A program made the position numbers and the translations under genes. The notes under the pieces are model-generated. The model was not told the DNA's origin and ran no database searches. It saw only the letters and a program-made list of their open reading frames with translations. From Photobacterium sp. CCB-ST2H9 (lineage in GTDB: Bacteria > Pseudomonadota > Gammaproteobacteria > Enterobacterales > Vibrionaceae), in the NCBI RefSeq assembly GCF_023151555.2, contig NZ_CP100426.1:124001-188000 (forward strand): 64,000 nt of DNA. The letters are read 5' to 3'. This document shows, piece after piece, positions 17,001-25,627 of this stretch. Numbering within the stretch: position 1 is the first letter of the stretch; each line of letters starts with the position of its first letter.

Positions 17001-18731
17001 CGTGCTCCAGACGGTGAAAAATGGGTTGAATTTAAAGATTATTACCAACAAATAAGAGAAAGAAAACTTTCTCCATTTGATAAAATTCGTATACTTGTCA
17101 TAATTGATGAAGACAAAGCAGATTTTGAATTGAATGATTTTATTAATTTTCCGATTGTAGCTGAGGCAGTCAAAGTTAATTATACAAATAACGTGATGGG
17201 ACTGGAAACTGCTGTCACAGAAAAAATTGCATCTACTAATACAGAATATGTTCATAAAATCAATAGAAAAGATCTTGAAAAGTTCGAGCTAGATCAAATT
17301 AGTGAAGGTGATGTTTGGGGTGTAATAATAGAGCCATATTTCTTTTATGGTGTTCATCAGATATTTGGGACGCGACCAGTCGTTAACTACAATGATTCGA
17401 CGATGATGTCTCTATTCTCTTCTAAAAAAAGTGATAAACCGAATGAAAAATTAATTGGTTCACAAAAGTATCTTCCTTATTATTATCAAATAAAGGTTCC
17501 TGAAAGATCTAAAACGAAGATGAGAGTTTGTTATGATAGATATAAAACGCCACATTATAATCATGGTTATATTAAGTCAGAATTCTTTTTAACTTTAGAT
17601 CCAAACAGAGAATATCAATTTGTTAAAGATAATGGCAGATATACGACCAATTTGGTTAAATCGGATCATATTTTTCATGAAAAGGGATTTTTAGAAAATA
17701 AGTTTAAAGGTCAAAGTTCTAATTTCGTTCGTGTCTTCCATAAACCTAAAGTTGATTTATATTTAGGTCAAACAAATAGAAAAATTGGACTAAATCTAAA
17801 TAGTGAACAGAATGACTTAGAAAAAGATGACCCTCTTTTAAGCAGAAGGATGTTAAAAGGGGAAATTGACAATTTTGATTGGAATAGTAGTGTTTATTTA
17901 ACGTTAATTATTAGAACAAAAATAGTGGATGGCTCCAAAGAACAACTCATTAATCAAAAATATGATCCCAATTGTATATTTTTAGCTAAGAGGTCAATGG
18001 TTGTCGAGAAAATGTTCAGTGTTTCTGATTATGAATTTGAATTAGAAGAAATTAACTGTATTTATCGCATTGGGACCATTAAAGTTGATGAGTCAGGTAG
18101 CATCAGTTTTATTTCTGCTGAGTATGATCAAAACGATCTACCCTCCAAAATAGATGTATTGCGATCGTTGTATAGAAAATTGTCAGATGAAGAGTTAAAG
18201 AAACATGCTGTTAGGAATATATTTGGAGGATTAGAGACAACGGAAATATGGGGTAACTCTTCTTGGCTGAAGTATGTAAATATTCTTGGAGCTAAGGTGG
18301 AAGGATTGACGCCTATGATTTATCCGGAAGAATTAAATATAATTGAGAGCGATAGAATCACCGACAGAAAAACACTTGATTTTGTAAGGTTTAGTGTAAA
18401 CATTAACGGACCAGTAGACTCTGGTTTGAAAAATTCTAAGTCAAATGATATAAAATTAAATGGCAAGCCAAAGAAAGTGCCGTTTAACTGGTATAAACCA
18501 GTTAGTGATGAAAGTATAGAGTTTGCGAAGAAACAAATTGAAACAAATAATAACAAGGAGAATATGTCTCAAGAGGCTGAGATTTTCGGGATGAGAAGCA
18601 ATGTTGTGAAATATAATATTCATGCGCATGATGTAGATCCAAATATTTCTTGGGTTAAATCCGATCCTGAGAATATTTTTGAAATTAATGATGAGAGACG
18701 TAAGTTAATTTTCGAATGGATGAATATTTAA
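14010..18731 (+). CDS. Giant protein with internal OmpA-like domain, probable T6SS effector
   Basis: 1573 residues with no signal peptide, as expected for T6SS cargo. Visible parts in order: a beta-rich N-terminal region (1-400); a small-residue hydrophobic stretch near 433-452; an OmpA-C-like peptidoglycan-binding domain at about 588-722 (FGFDRATPNF, IIVSGHTCDIGT, LSLERAEAVKSCI, VIGYGEHD, NRRVDLLMKF); a hydrophobic segment near 755-795 that could cross a membrane; then about 770 residues of unknown fold. The GH.D...N..LS..RA pattern is the usual OmpA glycan-binding pattern. It overlaps the immunity-like gene by 8 bases and ends at a strong terminator. Very AT-rich with rare codons: recent transfer likely. 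The killing activity is unknown; the hydrophobic segments make a membrane-active toxin possible. Confidence 0.55.
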   Translation: MTDYPLSGTYLMGRVYGKDGNVAKGAKLFPLPYETLLLSAESWSEELGYTDKNNLSSTVKAENPFAFSDQHGKLNLLSNDISSDKELKLVGSPVIVKPGETGHARSKKSIFFFPARLIYAYQSSHGNEWAKNLYEVLGQNSKKSSNLFKNSIKELDLNSSISELIHIPFDERKKLSAYSLYFKNYINWRDSIERLKSENTNISVLEVPQYYTIVVMFSSSKYEGSTVRLSDFPQGLCISGTESSATSIVEKVPFIDLDGEEKFSFCATFWIENDILSISNEIEQFCRINVDVKSVKNEAGIDYFESKGIDEYSLKERVFHLPIKTVIGRTAVVNGDPISVEESLLLQAPDLYQNFIKQLNKNPLALPQNVQTEKGGPTNKQAQLWHYLQTYKGFVDSSVMLLEKGATWQMLSKLTYAILSKAITGENSELARATLAAAGVAGAANGFISSVSNLKLNNASVARAKKIKNVMGTKVLNVVPMSDSLKPFISDAGKIAGVLLDKPLSLTTAGIAISKSVDSSNQLEKAEKFFSRDVLKYSLSTISPTENKLVALKNDAKLEEKEERALNLLKEQLKLMTISNTKGDHLSSSLVLNDTLFRVDSTTFGFDRATPNFTNKSIAIAFEKIGSLLSELTDPIDIIVSGHTCDIGTEKYNLTLSLERAEAVKSCILGAINNKNSALLPIWEPRIQVIGYGEHDNLVPNTSEENRAKNRRVDLLMKFSAQFDYPASRVALIEVEKSRKASIVASMNFDENVIGFTAEMASLAFDIIIGSIAKVYPMANVLLVVKSGLELIVTSYQELEKSISKESYLAKDILKLLSHVDMSIVGRFFNETGSQSHQTILMKSYLKRSLALNGLIRLIKKINYAQYNTDEDISVTDFDLEGYIKHYILDDSWELGEGILDPIHLDDVWLNVKQLNNTDGYIFPTLKTVIAGGRMVWNKSQMDDNGKLILEDARKSNKYFPIHYLAADSIENFGTVFASHIPEDIDKDIFKHVIMSVRAPDGEKWVEFKDYYQQIRERKLSPFDKIRILVIIDEDKADFELNDFINFPIVAEAVKVNYTNNVMGLETAVTEKIASTNTEYVHKINRKDLEKFELDQISEGDVWGVIIEPYFFYGVHQIFGTRPVVNYNDSTMMSLFSSKKSDKPNEKLIGSQKYLPYYYQIKVPERSKTKMRVCYDRYKTPHYNHGYIKSEFFLTLDPNREYQFVKDNGRYTTNLVKSDHIFHEKGFLENKFKGQSSNFVRVFHKPKVDLYLGQTNRKIGLNLNSEQNDLEKDDPLLSRRMLKGEIDNFDWNSSVYLTLIIRTKIVDGSKEQLINQKYDPNCIFLAKRSMVVEKMFSVSDYEFELEEINCIYRIGTIKVDESGSISFISAEYDQNDLPSKIDVLRSLYRKLSDEELKKHAVRNIFGGLETTEIWGNSSWLKYVNILGAKVEGLTPMIYPEELNIIESDRITDRKTLDFVRFSVNINGPVDSGLKNSKSNDIKLNGKPKKVPFNWYKPVSDESIEFAKKQIETNNNKENMSQEAEIFGMRSNVVKYNIHAHDVDPNISWVKSDPENIFEINDERRKLIFEWMNI

Positions 18732-18736
18732 TCATT

Positions 18737-18764
18737 AAATTGGCACCTAGGGTGCCAATTTTTT
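18737..18764 (+). terminator. Rho-independent terminator after the giant effector gene
   Basis: AATTGGCACC (18738-18747), loop TAG, GGTGCCAATT (18751-18760), followed by TTTT. A perfect 10-bp stem starting 6 bases after the stop codon; ends the MIX-immunity-effector unit. Confidence 0.92.
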
Positions 18765-19270
18765 ATATCATGCTTTTGGTTTAATATATTAATTGGTAAT
18801 ATTTTTCATTGGTATGTTATCATTAATAATGTGTTTTATGATGTTCTATCAATATTAACGTCAATTTTTTAAAGTGAAAGGTGCTCATTTCAATTTCTAT
18901 CGAATTCTATTAAGGTTAATAGCTAATACTGATCTTATGTTCGCTCGAATATTTATTGATTTTGTTATGGTTTTAACATTTTTATTTAATTCAAATGATA
19001 GTAATTTTTTTTTAGAAAATTCATTGTATTGATTTCCATATTTTCTAATACGATATATTTTTGTTATATTGTTTTTATTCTTATTTTTATATTGCCTTTG
19101 GGATATCTGGACTGACTCGTATTGAGTGCTCTGGATTGAACAAGTTGTAAATAGGTTAAACAGGCGATCAGTAAGTCTGGTGTTTGAAATTGTATGCCAA
19201 ATCACTGCTTGCCATTGGAACATAATATGCCGATCAGGCAGTTGTTGTTTGAATCACCCCGTACATCTTA
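18765..19270. other. AT-rich non-coding stretch
   Basis: About 500 bases, very AT-rich, with no frame having a ribosome site or protein-like composition; the reverse frame 18897-19223 is Lys/Asn-rich low-complexity translation. I see no transposase remnant or clear repeats. Confidence 0.5.
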
Positions 19271-19274
19271 ACGA

Positions 19275-19619
19275 ATGGAGTTTGCAGCTATCGCCGTCCT
19301 TCTATGGTGCAGTTTCTGGTTCCAGGTATTTACGAATAGTGCTGCTGATGTTGTAACTCCTGCCAGTGCCCCAGGATTGCTTCTTGCAGGTAGTTTGTCG
19401 ACAGCATGCATCAATGACTACTGCGCTATTGAATGCTAACCGTCAGTTCGGTGCTTCTTTAGTATTACTGCAATGGTGATGGTGATCCGAATGAGCGAAG
19501 ACAGGACGACTGCTATCTATTGGGGCATTGGCTCTGTGTTCTTGGCTCACTTGTTTGCCTTTCTTTTGACGGGTATTCTAGATAAACGTCAATTTTTTAG
19601 CCGGACAAATATTACATGA
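19275..19619 (+). pseudogene. Decayed fragment resembling the C-terminal part of an MFS-type transporter
   Basis: Three overlapping frame pieces read like a membrane transporter when joined: an apolar piece (TPASAPGLLLAGSLS), then in another frame HASMTTALLNANRQFGASL, then a 48-residue open piece from 19473 (IYWGIGSVFLAHLFAFLLTG). The LLN..RQFGASL pattern recalls the (L)LN.SRQ.G.ALG motif of drug-exporting MFS proteins. No start or ribosome site. Assignment is tentative; decay is clear from the frame changes. Confidence 0.3.
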
Positions 19620-19779
19620 TCACGATTTTCCGGGGGATATATTTGAGGGAATATTAGCATGATGGGCAGCATGTCACTCAATTGACTCTTCATCATCCAA
19701 TAGATGTTCATACTGTTTATGAATTTAGCTATATTCAACAGCGCTATGTTTCTGATTTCTTATTCAGTTTCATTCATTA

Positions 19780-20251
19780 AAATGCTGTTAGAAGCCTTAC
19801 AACTGAAAGAGATTTCTGTTTATTCAAATGAAAAATTTTTTCACCGTGCAAACAGATGTCAGGTGTTCAGTCGGCGCAGCTCCGTAGCCACATTGAAGGA
19901 GTCTCAGATATGGTTTAGTCATCGGTGTACGGTTTTTGAAGAGTATACTGCAACCAACATTATTTGGAGGATGTGAATGTTCTGAATGTCGGATTTACTT
20001 TTAAAATTGAATTCGGTCTTGTTTCCTCTGTTTTTGGAGAATTTTCGCTTACTCATGCGGGATTGGCAGACGAAAGCAATGACTGGAAACAATCAGTTTT
20101 AATGAAGGAATGTGAGGCACTTGAAGTATCCTGCTGGCATCAAGATTTGTTCATTGATTTGCTAAAATAGGGAAGACTCACCCTATTCATTACGAATCTG
20201 AAAGATCTACATAGCGCAGAATTTATTTTTAGTGAACTTTCTTATGAATAA
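19780..20251 (+). pseudogene. Frameshifted remnant of a second MIX protein's C-terminal part
   Basis: Translated pieces in three frames align in order with the intact MIX protein at 11422-12783. LKEISVYSNEKFF matches LDELSVYSKGKAF; WFSHRCTVFEEYTATN matches WLSHQCSVFEQFSPSN; WKQSVLMKECE matches WQQAVLLEELE; TLFITN...EFIFSELSYE matches SLFIAT...QCVFAHRSFQE, ending at the TAA at 20249-20251. The match begins near residue 257 of the intact protein, just after its MIX domain; no MIX part is found upstream. It lies directly before a paralogue of the immunity gene, the same order as in the intact module. So this is the displaced tail of an older cassette. Confidence 0.72.
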
Positions 20252-20294
20252 TTGAGTAACGATCAACATGAGTGCGACAAATTTACAATGAAAA

Positions 20295-21503
20295 ATGGTG
20301 ATTATGAAAATAAATAAAATAGTTGTTATTCTGATGTTTTTAACTTCACTCAGTATATTGTTTTTTTGGTTTTTTAAATATTTAAGTAATAAATATGAAG
20401 AAGAAAAAGATTTTAATGAGCAATTAAGTTTGTTAGTAGAATCTATTGAAATAAAAAAATGGTCAACAAAACTGTCACCAGCATATTGGGAGATAAAGGT
20501 CTATATTCCTGAGCATGTAGAATATGAACAATGGGATCAGGAATATGATATGCCGAGATTACTATTTAGAGCAAGGAAGAAAGGAGAAAAAGCCTATAAT
20601 ATTTATTCGATGAACTTGAATGGTACAGATATAAAGCTTGTTGCAACCCATAAAGACTTTGGAGGTGCGTTTTGGCCGAGGCGAGGAATAAATAAGCCGA
20701 GCCGTTCTCCTGATGGTCGATTTATTATAACAACATTATTTAATAAAGGTTTCTGGTGCACTAAGTTCGATATTAAAGAGAAAATAAGTATTAGATTCGC
20801 TCCACACGATTGCCGGGTGGACTATTGGTCTTCTGACAGTAAAACGGCATTGATCAGTAACTCTGGTAAAAGTGGTTTTTTAGATGTTGATTCAAATAAA
20901 ATAGCATTTTTTGAAGACCAGTACGGCAATGATTTTGAGAAAGGGAATGGTCGATTATTCACAATGGGTAATGGTAATAAAATGTTCTCTAAAATAACAG
21001 AGGAAAATAATTTTACTCAAAAAATAAAAGGTGATGGTAAGCAAGTTATTTATGATATGCCTGGTTTTAAAAATCCAATAAGAGATAATGTATTACCAGA
21101 AGAATGTGCTGATGGTGGATATTATAGTGCGGATAGAAAATATTTTACATGTGGCTATGATGAAGGAAATGAAAAATATCCAGTGTATCAAATGGACAAC
21201 CCAAAACAAAGAGCATTCCAAAGCTTTGGATTCTGGGTGATTCAGCCTGGGCAATGGGCATTCCAGGATGAAAGGCTCTATAGAGTTATTAGAAATAACG
21301 AACAAAGTGTATTTAAATCGATAGTTTATTATTATGAGATAAGTGAAGAATATGAAATGCTTGTTTATGATGATATCTATTTATCAAAAGATATTTTGGA
21401 TAAGTTTGAACAGGTTGACTTAACTGGATATTTCCCGAGACTACCAACTGAAGAAGAATATAGTGAAGCATATTATAAAATGAAGTTTGGTGGAAGGGGG
21501 TAA
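20295..21503 (+). CDS. Membrane-anchored TolB-like propeller protein, orphan immunity paralogue 2
   Basis: 402 residues (ATG 20295; ATG 20304 is possible, and neither has a clear ribosome site). One N-terminal membrane segment, then a periplasmic domain with SRSPDGRFIIT near residue 135 and the blocks YNIYSMNLNGTDIKL, YDMPGFKNP and EECADGGYYSAD shared with the paralogues. Closer to paralogue 3 than to paralogue 1. It follows the decayed MIX tail with no effector gene left beside it, so it is probably an orphan immunity gene kept for protection. AT-rich. Confidence 0.55.
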   Translation: MVIMKINKIVVILMFLTSLSILFFWFFKYLSNKYEEEKDFNEQLSLLVESIEIKKWSTKLSPAYWEIKVYIPEHVEYEQWDQEYDMPRLLFRARKKGEKAYNIYSMNLNGTDIKLVATHKDFGGAFWPRRGINKPSRSPDGRFIITTLFNKGFWCTKFDIKEKISIRFAPHDCRVDYWSSDSKTALISNSGKSGFLDVDSNKIAFFEDQYGNDFEKGNGRLFTMGNGNKMFSKITEENNFTQKIKGDGKQVIYDMPGFKNPIRDNVLPEECADGGYYSADRKYFTCGYDEGNEKYPVYQMDNPKQRAFQSFGFWVIQPGQWAFQDERLYRVIRNNEQSVFKSIVYYYEISEEYEMLVYDDIYLSKDILDKFEQVDLTGYFPRLPTEEEYSEAYYKMKFGGRG

Positions 21504-21633
21504 ATATGATTTAAATGACTTGGTGTAAATTGGTGAATCAATAATATGGTTGTTCTCTAATGTTTGTAAATAACAATTATAAATTTCACAAATTAACATT
21601 TTGTTTATTGTCTATATTAATATGGAATATACT

Positions 21634-22821
21634 ATGAATAAAAAAATACTGGATTTAAGCTTGGTTGTTATCTGCCTTGGGTCAATGGCATACCCAGCCT
21701 GGAAGATGATTGAAGAGAAGTTAGCTTATGATGAGGATTATCAGAAGCAGCTGGATTTAATTGTCAAGGCAATTGAATTAAAGCATTGGAAATCAAAAGG
21801 TGATGTCATCTCTTGGAGCCTAAGCGTAAATATCCCTAAAGAATTAGGGTATGAAAATTGGGATGAAAATAATGAAATCCCAAGAGTATTGTTTAAAGCA
21901 AGAAAAAATGGAGATGATTATTATAATATTTATTCGATGGGAGTAGATGGAAAGAATGTCAAACTTATTGCAACTCATGATGACTTTGGATCAAGTGTTT
22001 TACCCTTTGGCTATTTTACTGAACCTAATCGCTCTCCTGATGGAAGATATATAATTTCCACATCATATAAAAATGGGTATGGTTGCACTCTTTATGATTT
22101 GAAGCTTAGAAAAGGTAATGAGGTTACCTCGGGACGATGTTTTGTAGAGTCATGGGATGACGATAGAAAAATAGCGTTAATTAATAATGATGGTGAGACA
22201 GCACAATTGACACTAGAATCGCAAGAGGTTATATCTTTTAAAGTTTTATATAGTTATGATTTTGATGATGCAAATAATAGATTTTTCATTATAAATAAAG
22301 AAAATAAGGCTATCGCAAAAGTAAAAAACAACAACGATTTTTTACAGTCTGTACAAGGTGATGGAGATCAGATTATTTACGATATGCCTGGGTTCAAAAA
22401 CCCCAAAAGAGGGAGTTATCTTTCTGCTGAGTGCAAATCTGGTGGATCTTTTGGAGTGAAAGATACTTTATTTACCTGCAACTATGATAGACAGAATTTG
22501 GTTTACAATATATATGATTCAAATGAACCTGAAAAAATTTTAGGGAAAAGCTTAGGTTTTCGAGTGATAAAATCGGGTGCCTGGGGAATGCAGGATGGAA
22601 GCATATACCGAGTAATTCAAAAGGAGGAAGATACACCTCTCACGAAAATAAATTATATATATGATGCCGGTGAAAACTATGAAATAAAAGTTTATGATGA
22701 TTTATATCTTTCAAAGAGTATGCAAGAGGGATTTGAAGATATAAATCTTTCAGAATATTTCCCTGAGTTACCATCAAAAGAAAAATATGAAGATACATTA
22801 ATTAAACTATTATATAAATAA
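21634..22821 (+). CDS. Membrane-anchored TolB-like propeller protein, orphan immunity paralogue 3
   Basis: 395 residues from the ATG at 21634, chosen because GGAATATACT lies before it; the longer frame starts at a TTG without support. N-terminal membrane segment (residues 4-22), then a periplasmic domain with NRSPDGRYIIS, YNIYSMGVDGKNVKL and YDMPGFKNP, closely matching paralogue 2. No effector gene follows; host-like genes begin right after. Probable orphan immunity gene; last gene of the AT-rich island. Confidence 0.55.
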   Translation: MNKKILDLSLVVICLGSMAYPAWKMIEEKLAYDEDYQKQLDLIVKAIELKHWKSKGDVISWSLSVNIPKELGYENWDENNEIPRVLFKARKNGDDYYNIYSMGVDGKNVKLIATHDDFGSSVLPFGYFTEPNRSPDGRYIISTSYKNGYGCTLYDLKLRKGNEVTSGRCFVESWDDDRKIALINNDGETAQLTLESQEVISFKVLYSYDFDDANNRFFIINKENKAIAKVKNNNDFLQSVQGDGDQIIYDMPGFKNPKRGSYLSAECKSGGSFGVKDTLFTCNYDRQNLVYNIYDSNEPEKILGKSLGFRVIKSGAWGMQDGSIYRVIQKEEDTPLTKINYIYDAGENYEIKVYDDLYLSKSMQEGFEDINLSEYFPELPSKEKYEDTLIKLLYK

Positions 22822-22917
22822 AAATGTTATCCATGCATAGTAGTCATAGCATTGCACTTGAAAATAAACGATTGATTCGCCATGATTTTCGCTTCTCAAA
22901 CTCACGATGAAATAAAT

Positions 22918-23436
22918 ATGACACAAATCATAAGAGGCACCATGACTCACATTCCCGCAATCACTGCCATTTTTAATCATTATATTGCGCAGACAAACGC
23001 AAGGTTTGAAACTGAGCCGATGACGTTAGGGAATCGCAATGACTGGTTTGCACAGTTTCAGCCAGATTCCCCGCATCAACTTTTTGTCGCGATCGAAAAT
23101 CAAACCGTGACGGGATTTGCTTGCAGCCAGCCTTACCGGCCAAGTCCGGCTTTTTCGGAAACGGTTGAAGTGACCATTTATCTCCATCCGGATGCAAAAG
23201 GAAAAGGCACAGGCAGTGCACTCATGGCTGCTTTACTGGAAACGCTGGCAAGCCAGCCGGTGCGTTGTGTACTGTCGGGGATTGCTCTGCCGAATGATGC
23301 CTCTGTGGCTTTACATCAGAAGTTCGGATTTAAAGAGGTCGGTATTTTTCAAAATTACGCCCAAAAAAATGGTGAGTCTATCAGTTCGCTTTGGATGCAA
23401 AAAACTGTTTTGAAATCGACGCATTGTGAATGCTGA
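22918..23436 (+). CDS. GNAT N-acetyltransferase, phosphinothricin-acetyltransferase-like
   Basis: 172 residues from ATG 22918 (an upstream ATG at 22882 adds 12 residues; neither has a strong ribosome site). Typical GNAT layout: N-terminal IRGTMTHIPAITAIFNHYI, a central strand with TVEVTIYLHPDAKGKGTGSALM (acetyl-CoA binding, the Q/RxxGxG/A region read as KGKGTG), and GIALPNDASVALHQKFGFKEVG, which is characteristic of the Pat/YncA branch acetylating small amines. Exact substrate unknown. Host-like composition marks the end of the AT-rich island. Confidence 0.8.
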   Translation: MTQIIRGTMTHIPAITAIFNHYIAQTNARFETEPMTLGNRNDWFAQFQPDSPHQLFVAIENQTVTGFACSQPYRPSPAFSETVEVTIYLHPDAKGKGTGSALMAALLETLASQPVRCVLSGIALPNDASVALHQKFGFKEVGIFQNYAQKNGESISSLWMQKTVLKSTHCEC

Positions 23437-23526
23437 GTTGTAGTTTCGTTGCCAAGCTATACTCAATCCGATTGCATCAAGCAGTCGCCGTCCGACTTCA
23501 GAATGAACCTGACGAGGGGAAAGAGC

Positions 23527-23874
23527 ATGAAATATACAGGTAGCTGCCACTGCGGAAATATTGCGTTTGAGGCCGAAGGCGAGATTGAGGAAGCTTTGGC
23601 ATGTAACTGTTCTATCTGTCGGCGCAAAGGATCGTTATTGTGGTTTGTCCCTCGCAGTCAGTTTCGTTTACTCACGCCCGAGAGCGCAGCAAGCACTTAC
23701 ACCTTTAACAAACATGTGATTCAACATCGGTTCTGTCCGACCTGCGGAATTCATCCCTATGGTGAAGGCAAAGACCAGCAGGGAAATGCTATTGTCGCAG
23801 TGAATATCCGATGCCTGGATGAGATCGATTTAGACGTCATTCCAGTGAAGTATTTCGACGGTCGGACATTGTAA
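23527..23874 (+). CDS. GFA-family (CENP-V/GFA) zinc protein
   Basis: 115 residues from ATG 23527, preceded by GAGGGGAAAG; the longer frame has no ribosome site. Cysteines follow the GFA pattern: GSCHCG (7-10), ACNCSICRRKG (about 28-38) and RFCPTCGIHPYGEG near 78. The fold binds zinc; some members handle glutathione adducts, but most have no proven substrate. Single gene. Confidence 0.85.
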   Translation: MKYTGSCHCGNIAFEAEGEIEEALACNCSICRRKGSLLWFVPRSQFRLLTPESAASTYTFNKHVIQHRFCPTCGIHPYGEGKDQQGNAIVAVNIRCLDEIDLDVIPVKYFDGRTL

Positions 23875-23983
23875 TCCATATTGGCGGATGTGATGATGTG
23901 TCCCATTGCACAAGGAAGATGGGGCAAATGATGAAAGCAATTGAGTCCATTTCCCGTTGGTTTGAGGCGGTGAGGTAACCGCG

Positions 23984-24805
23984 ATGCGGGAAAAACCACA
24001 GAAAAAGGAATTTTCAAAACTCTGGCGTCCTGCACGAATACCAGAGGTTGAGCTATTGTCGGCTTCGTTTCAGCAGTTTGAATTTTCACGGCATTGGCAT
24101 GATGAATTAGCGATTGGCGTGATTGAATCGGGTGCTGAAGGTCTTTTTTATCGGGGTAACAATATTGTTGTCCCTCAGCACCACGTGGTCGCAATTAACC
24201 CTTCCGAGGTTCATACGGGGTTCGCCGGATGCGAGCAGGGATGGCGTTACCGGATGTTCTATTTCCCGCCTGAATTTATCTCGGGCTATTTTGATGCCAG
24301 CGAGAAGCACGCAGAGCCTGTGATAAATACCTCTTTAATCGATAATCCTGCTTTATTCGGGCGGCTTTTGCAGTGTCATATTGCACTGGAAGTTCCCAGT
24401 CTGAATTTAACGCAGTCGTCGTTGCTGACACTCGCTCTCGAGCATTTGTTCACTCAATACGGCACGGCGAAGCCCGCACATGAACTTGCGGGTCAAGCGC
24501 AGAACCGGACAAAACAGGTCAGAGATTATCTTCATGACCACTGGCAGGAGAATGTTTCTTTAGAAGCGCTTGAAGCCGTCAGTGGCCTGACAAAATATCA
24601 ACTGATCCGCTATTTTAAAGCGCATTACGGGCTGACACCGCATCAGTTTTTGCTGCTGCTGAAAGTGCAGAAAGCTAAAGGGTTGCTGATGAGCGGGCAC
24701 AGTTGTGTCGATACGGCACTCAGCTGCGGCTTCTTTGACCAGAGCCATTTCACCCGCAATTTCAAGCGTGCTTTCGGGGTACCGCCGAAGCATTATCTCG
24801 TCTGA
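23984..24805 (+). CDS. AraC-family transcriptional regulator
   Basis: 273 residues. The N-terminal cupin-like sensor (FEFSRHWHDELAIGVIESG) is followed by two helix-turn-helix motifs in the C-terminal 100 residues (VSLEALEAVSGLTKYQLIRYF and CVDTALSCGFFDQSHFTRNF). It lies 81 bases before a LysE-type exporter on the same strand, a common pairing in which the AraC protein controls the exporter. The effector molecule, possibly an amino acid, is inferred. Confidence 0.85.
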   Translation: MREKPQKKEFSKLWRPARIPEVELLSASFQQFEFSRHWHDELAIGVIESGAEGLFYRGNNIVVPQHHVVAINPSEVHTGFAGCEQGWRYRMFYFPPEFISGYFDASEKHAEPVINTSLIDNPALFGRLLQCHIALEVPSLNLTQSSLLTLALEHLFTQYGTAKPAHELAGQAQNRTKQVRDYLHDHWQENVSLEALEAVSGLTKYQLIRYFKAHYGLTPHQFLLLLKVQKAKGLLMSGHSCVDTALSCGFFDQSHFTRNFKRAFGVPPKHYLV

Positions 24806-24886
24806 CGCCTGGCCTGCAATTTTGTACAAGAAGGAATGACCGGCACGCAATACCATGCATTCACTGTTGAATCTGGAGGTGAATGA

Positions 24887-25516
24887 ATGAGTTTTTTATT
24901 GCTTTGGTTAGGGGTGATGTTTCCTTTGGTCTTTAGTCCGGGGCCGGCCAATATTGTGTTTGCGGCATCGGGGGCCAGTGTCGGTGTCCGGCGTTCCATA
25001 CCTTTGTTACTGGGAATTGATACTGTTTTCCTGATGAAGTCGCTGTTGATCGGTCTGGGATTAGGCGCACTGATTCACGAAAATCCGCTGGTTTTGCAAC
25101 TGTTACAGGTTGTCGGGGCCTGTTACATCATGTATCTGGCAAAGGGATTTTTAAAAACTAGTTTGCACACGGCGAATGGACAAGTGAAACATCTGGGATT
25201 TACCGATGGGGTGCTTATCCAGTTGCTAAACAGTAAAGGCTGGTTGCTGGTGTTGCTCATGTTCTCCCTGTTTTCGGAGAAAGCGCAGCAGGAGTTCGGC
25301 GAGCATGCGATTTGGGTGCTGGTTGCATGGCTTGCTGTGCTGAATATATTGATGCATCTGGTCTGGATTTGGGCGGGCGGTTTGCTGGCGAAACTTTCCG
25401 GGAACCGGAAAAACCAGAAAATTCAGGGACTCATCTATTTTGCTTTGATGATGGTTGTAGCGTTCTGGCTGCTGGTGGATAACCCGCTTTGGCAGCAGCT
25501 GATCCCAGTGGGCTGA
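24887..25516 (+). CDS. LysE/RhtB-family amino-acid exporter
   Basis: 209 residues with about six membrane segments. The N-terminal motif FPLVFSPGPANIVFAASGAS matches the family's PGP motif. GGAGGTGA ribosome site just upstream. Exports amino acids or their analogues across the inner membrane; substrate not determinable. Probably controlled by the AraC gene upstream. Confidence 0.85.
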   Translation: MSFLLLWLGVMFPLVFSPGPANIVFAASGASVGVRRSIPLLLGIDTVFLMKSLLIGLGLGALIHENPLVLQLLQVVGACYIMYLAKGFLKTSLHTANGQVKHLGFTDGVLIQLLNSKGWLLVLLMFSLFSEKAQQEFGEHAIWVLVAWLAVLNILMHLVWIWAGGLLAKLSGNRKNQKIQGLIYFALMMVVAFWLLVDNPLWQQLIPVG

Positions 25517-25627
25517 GCGTACTGATAGTTCATTTCATCGCAATCGGATACGCCAATTGCATCCGTGCTCAAACCGTTTATAGTGCTGTGAAACAGTAAG
25601 AACTCAGTCGGTTGAAGGGGAAGGGCT

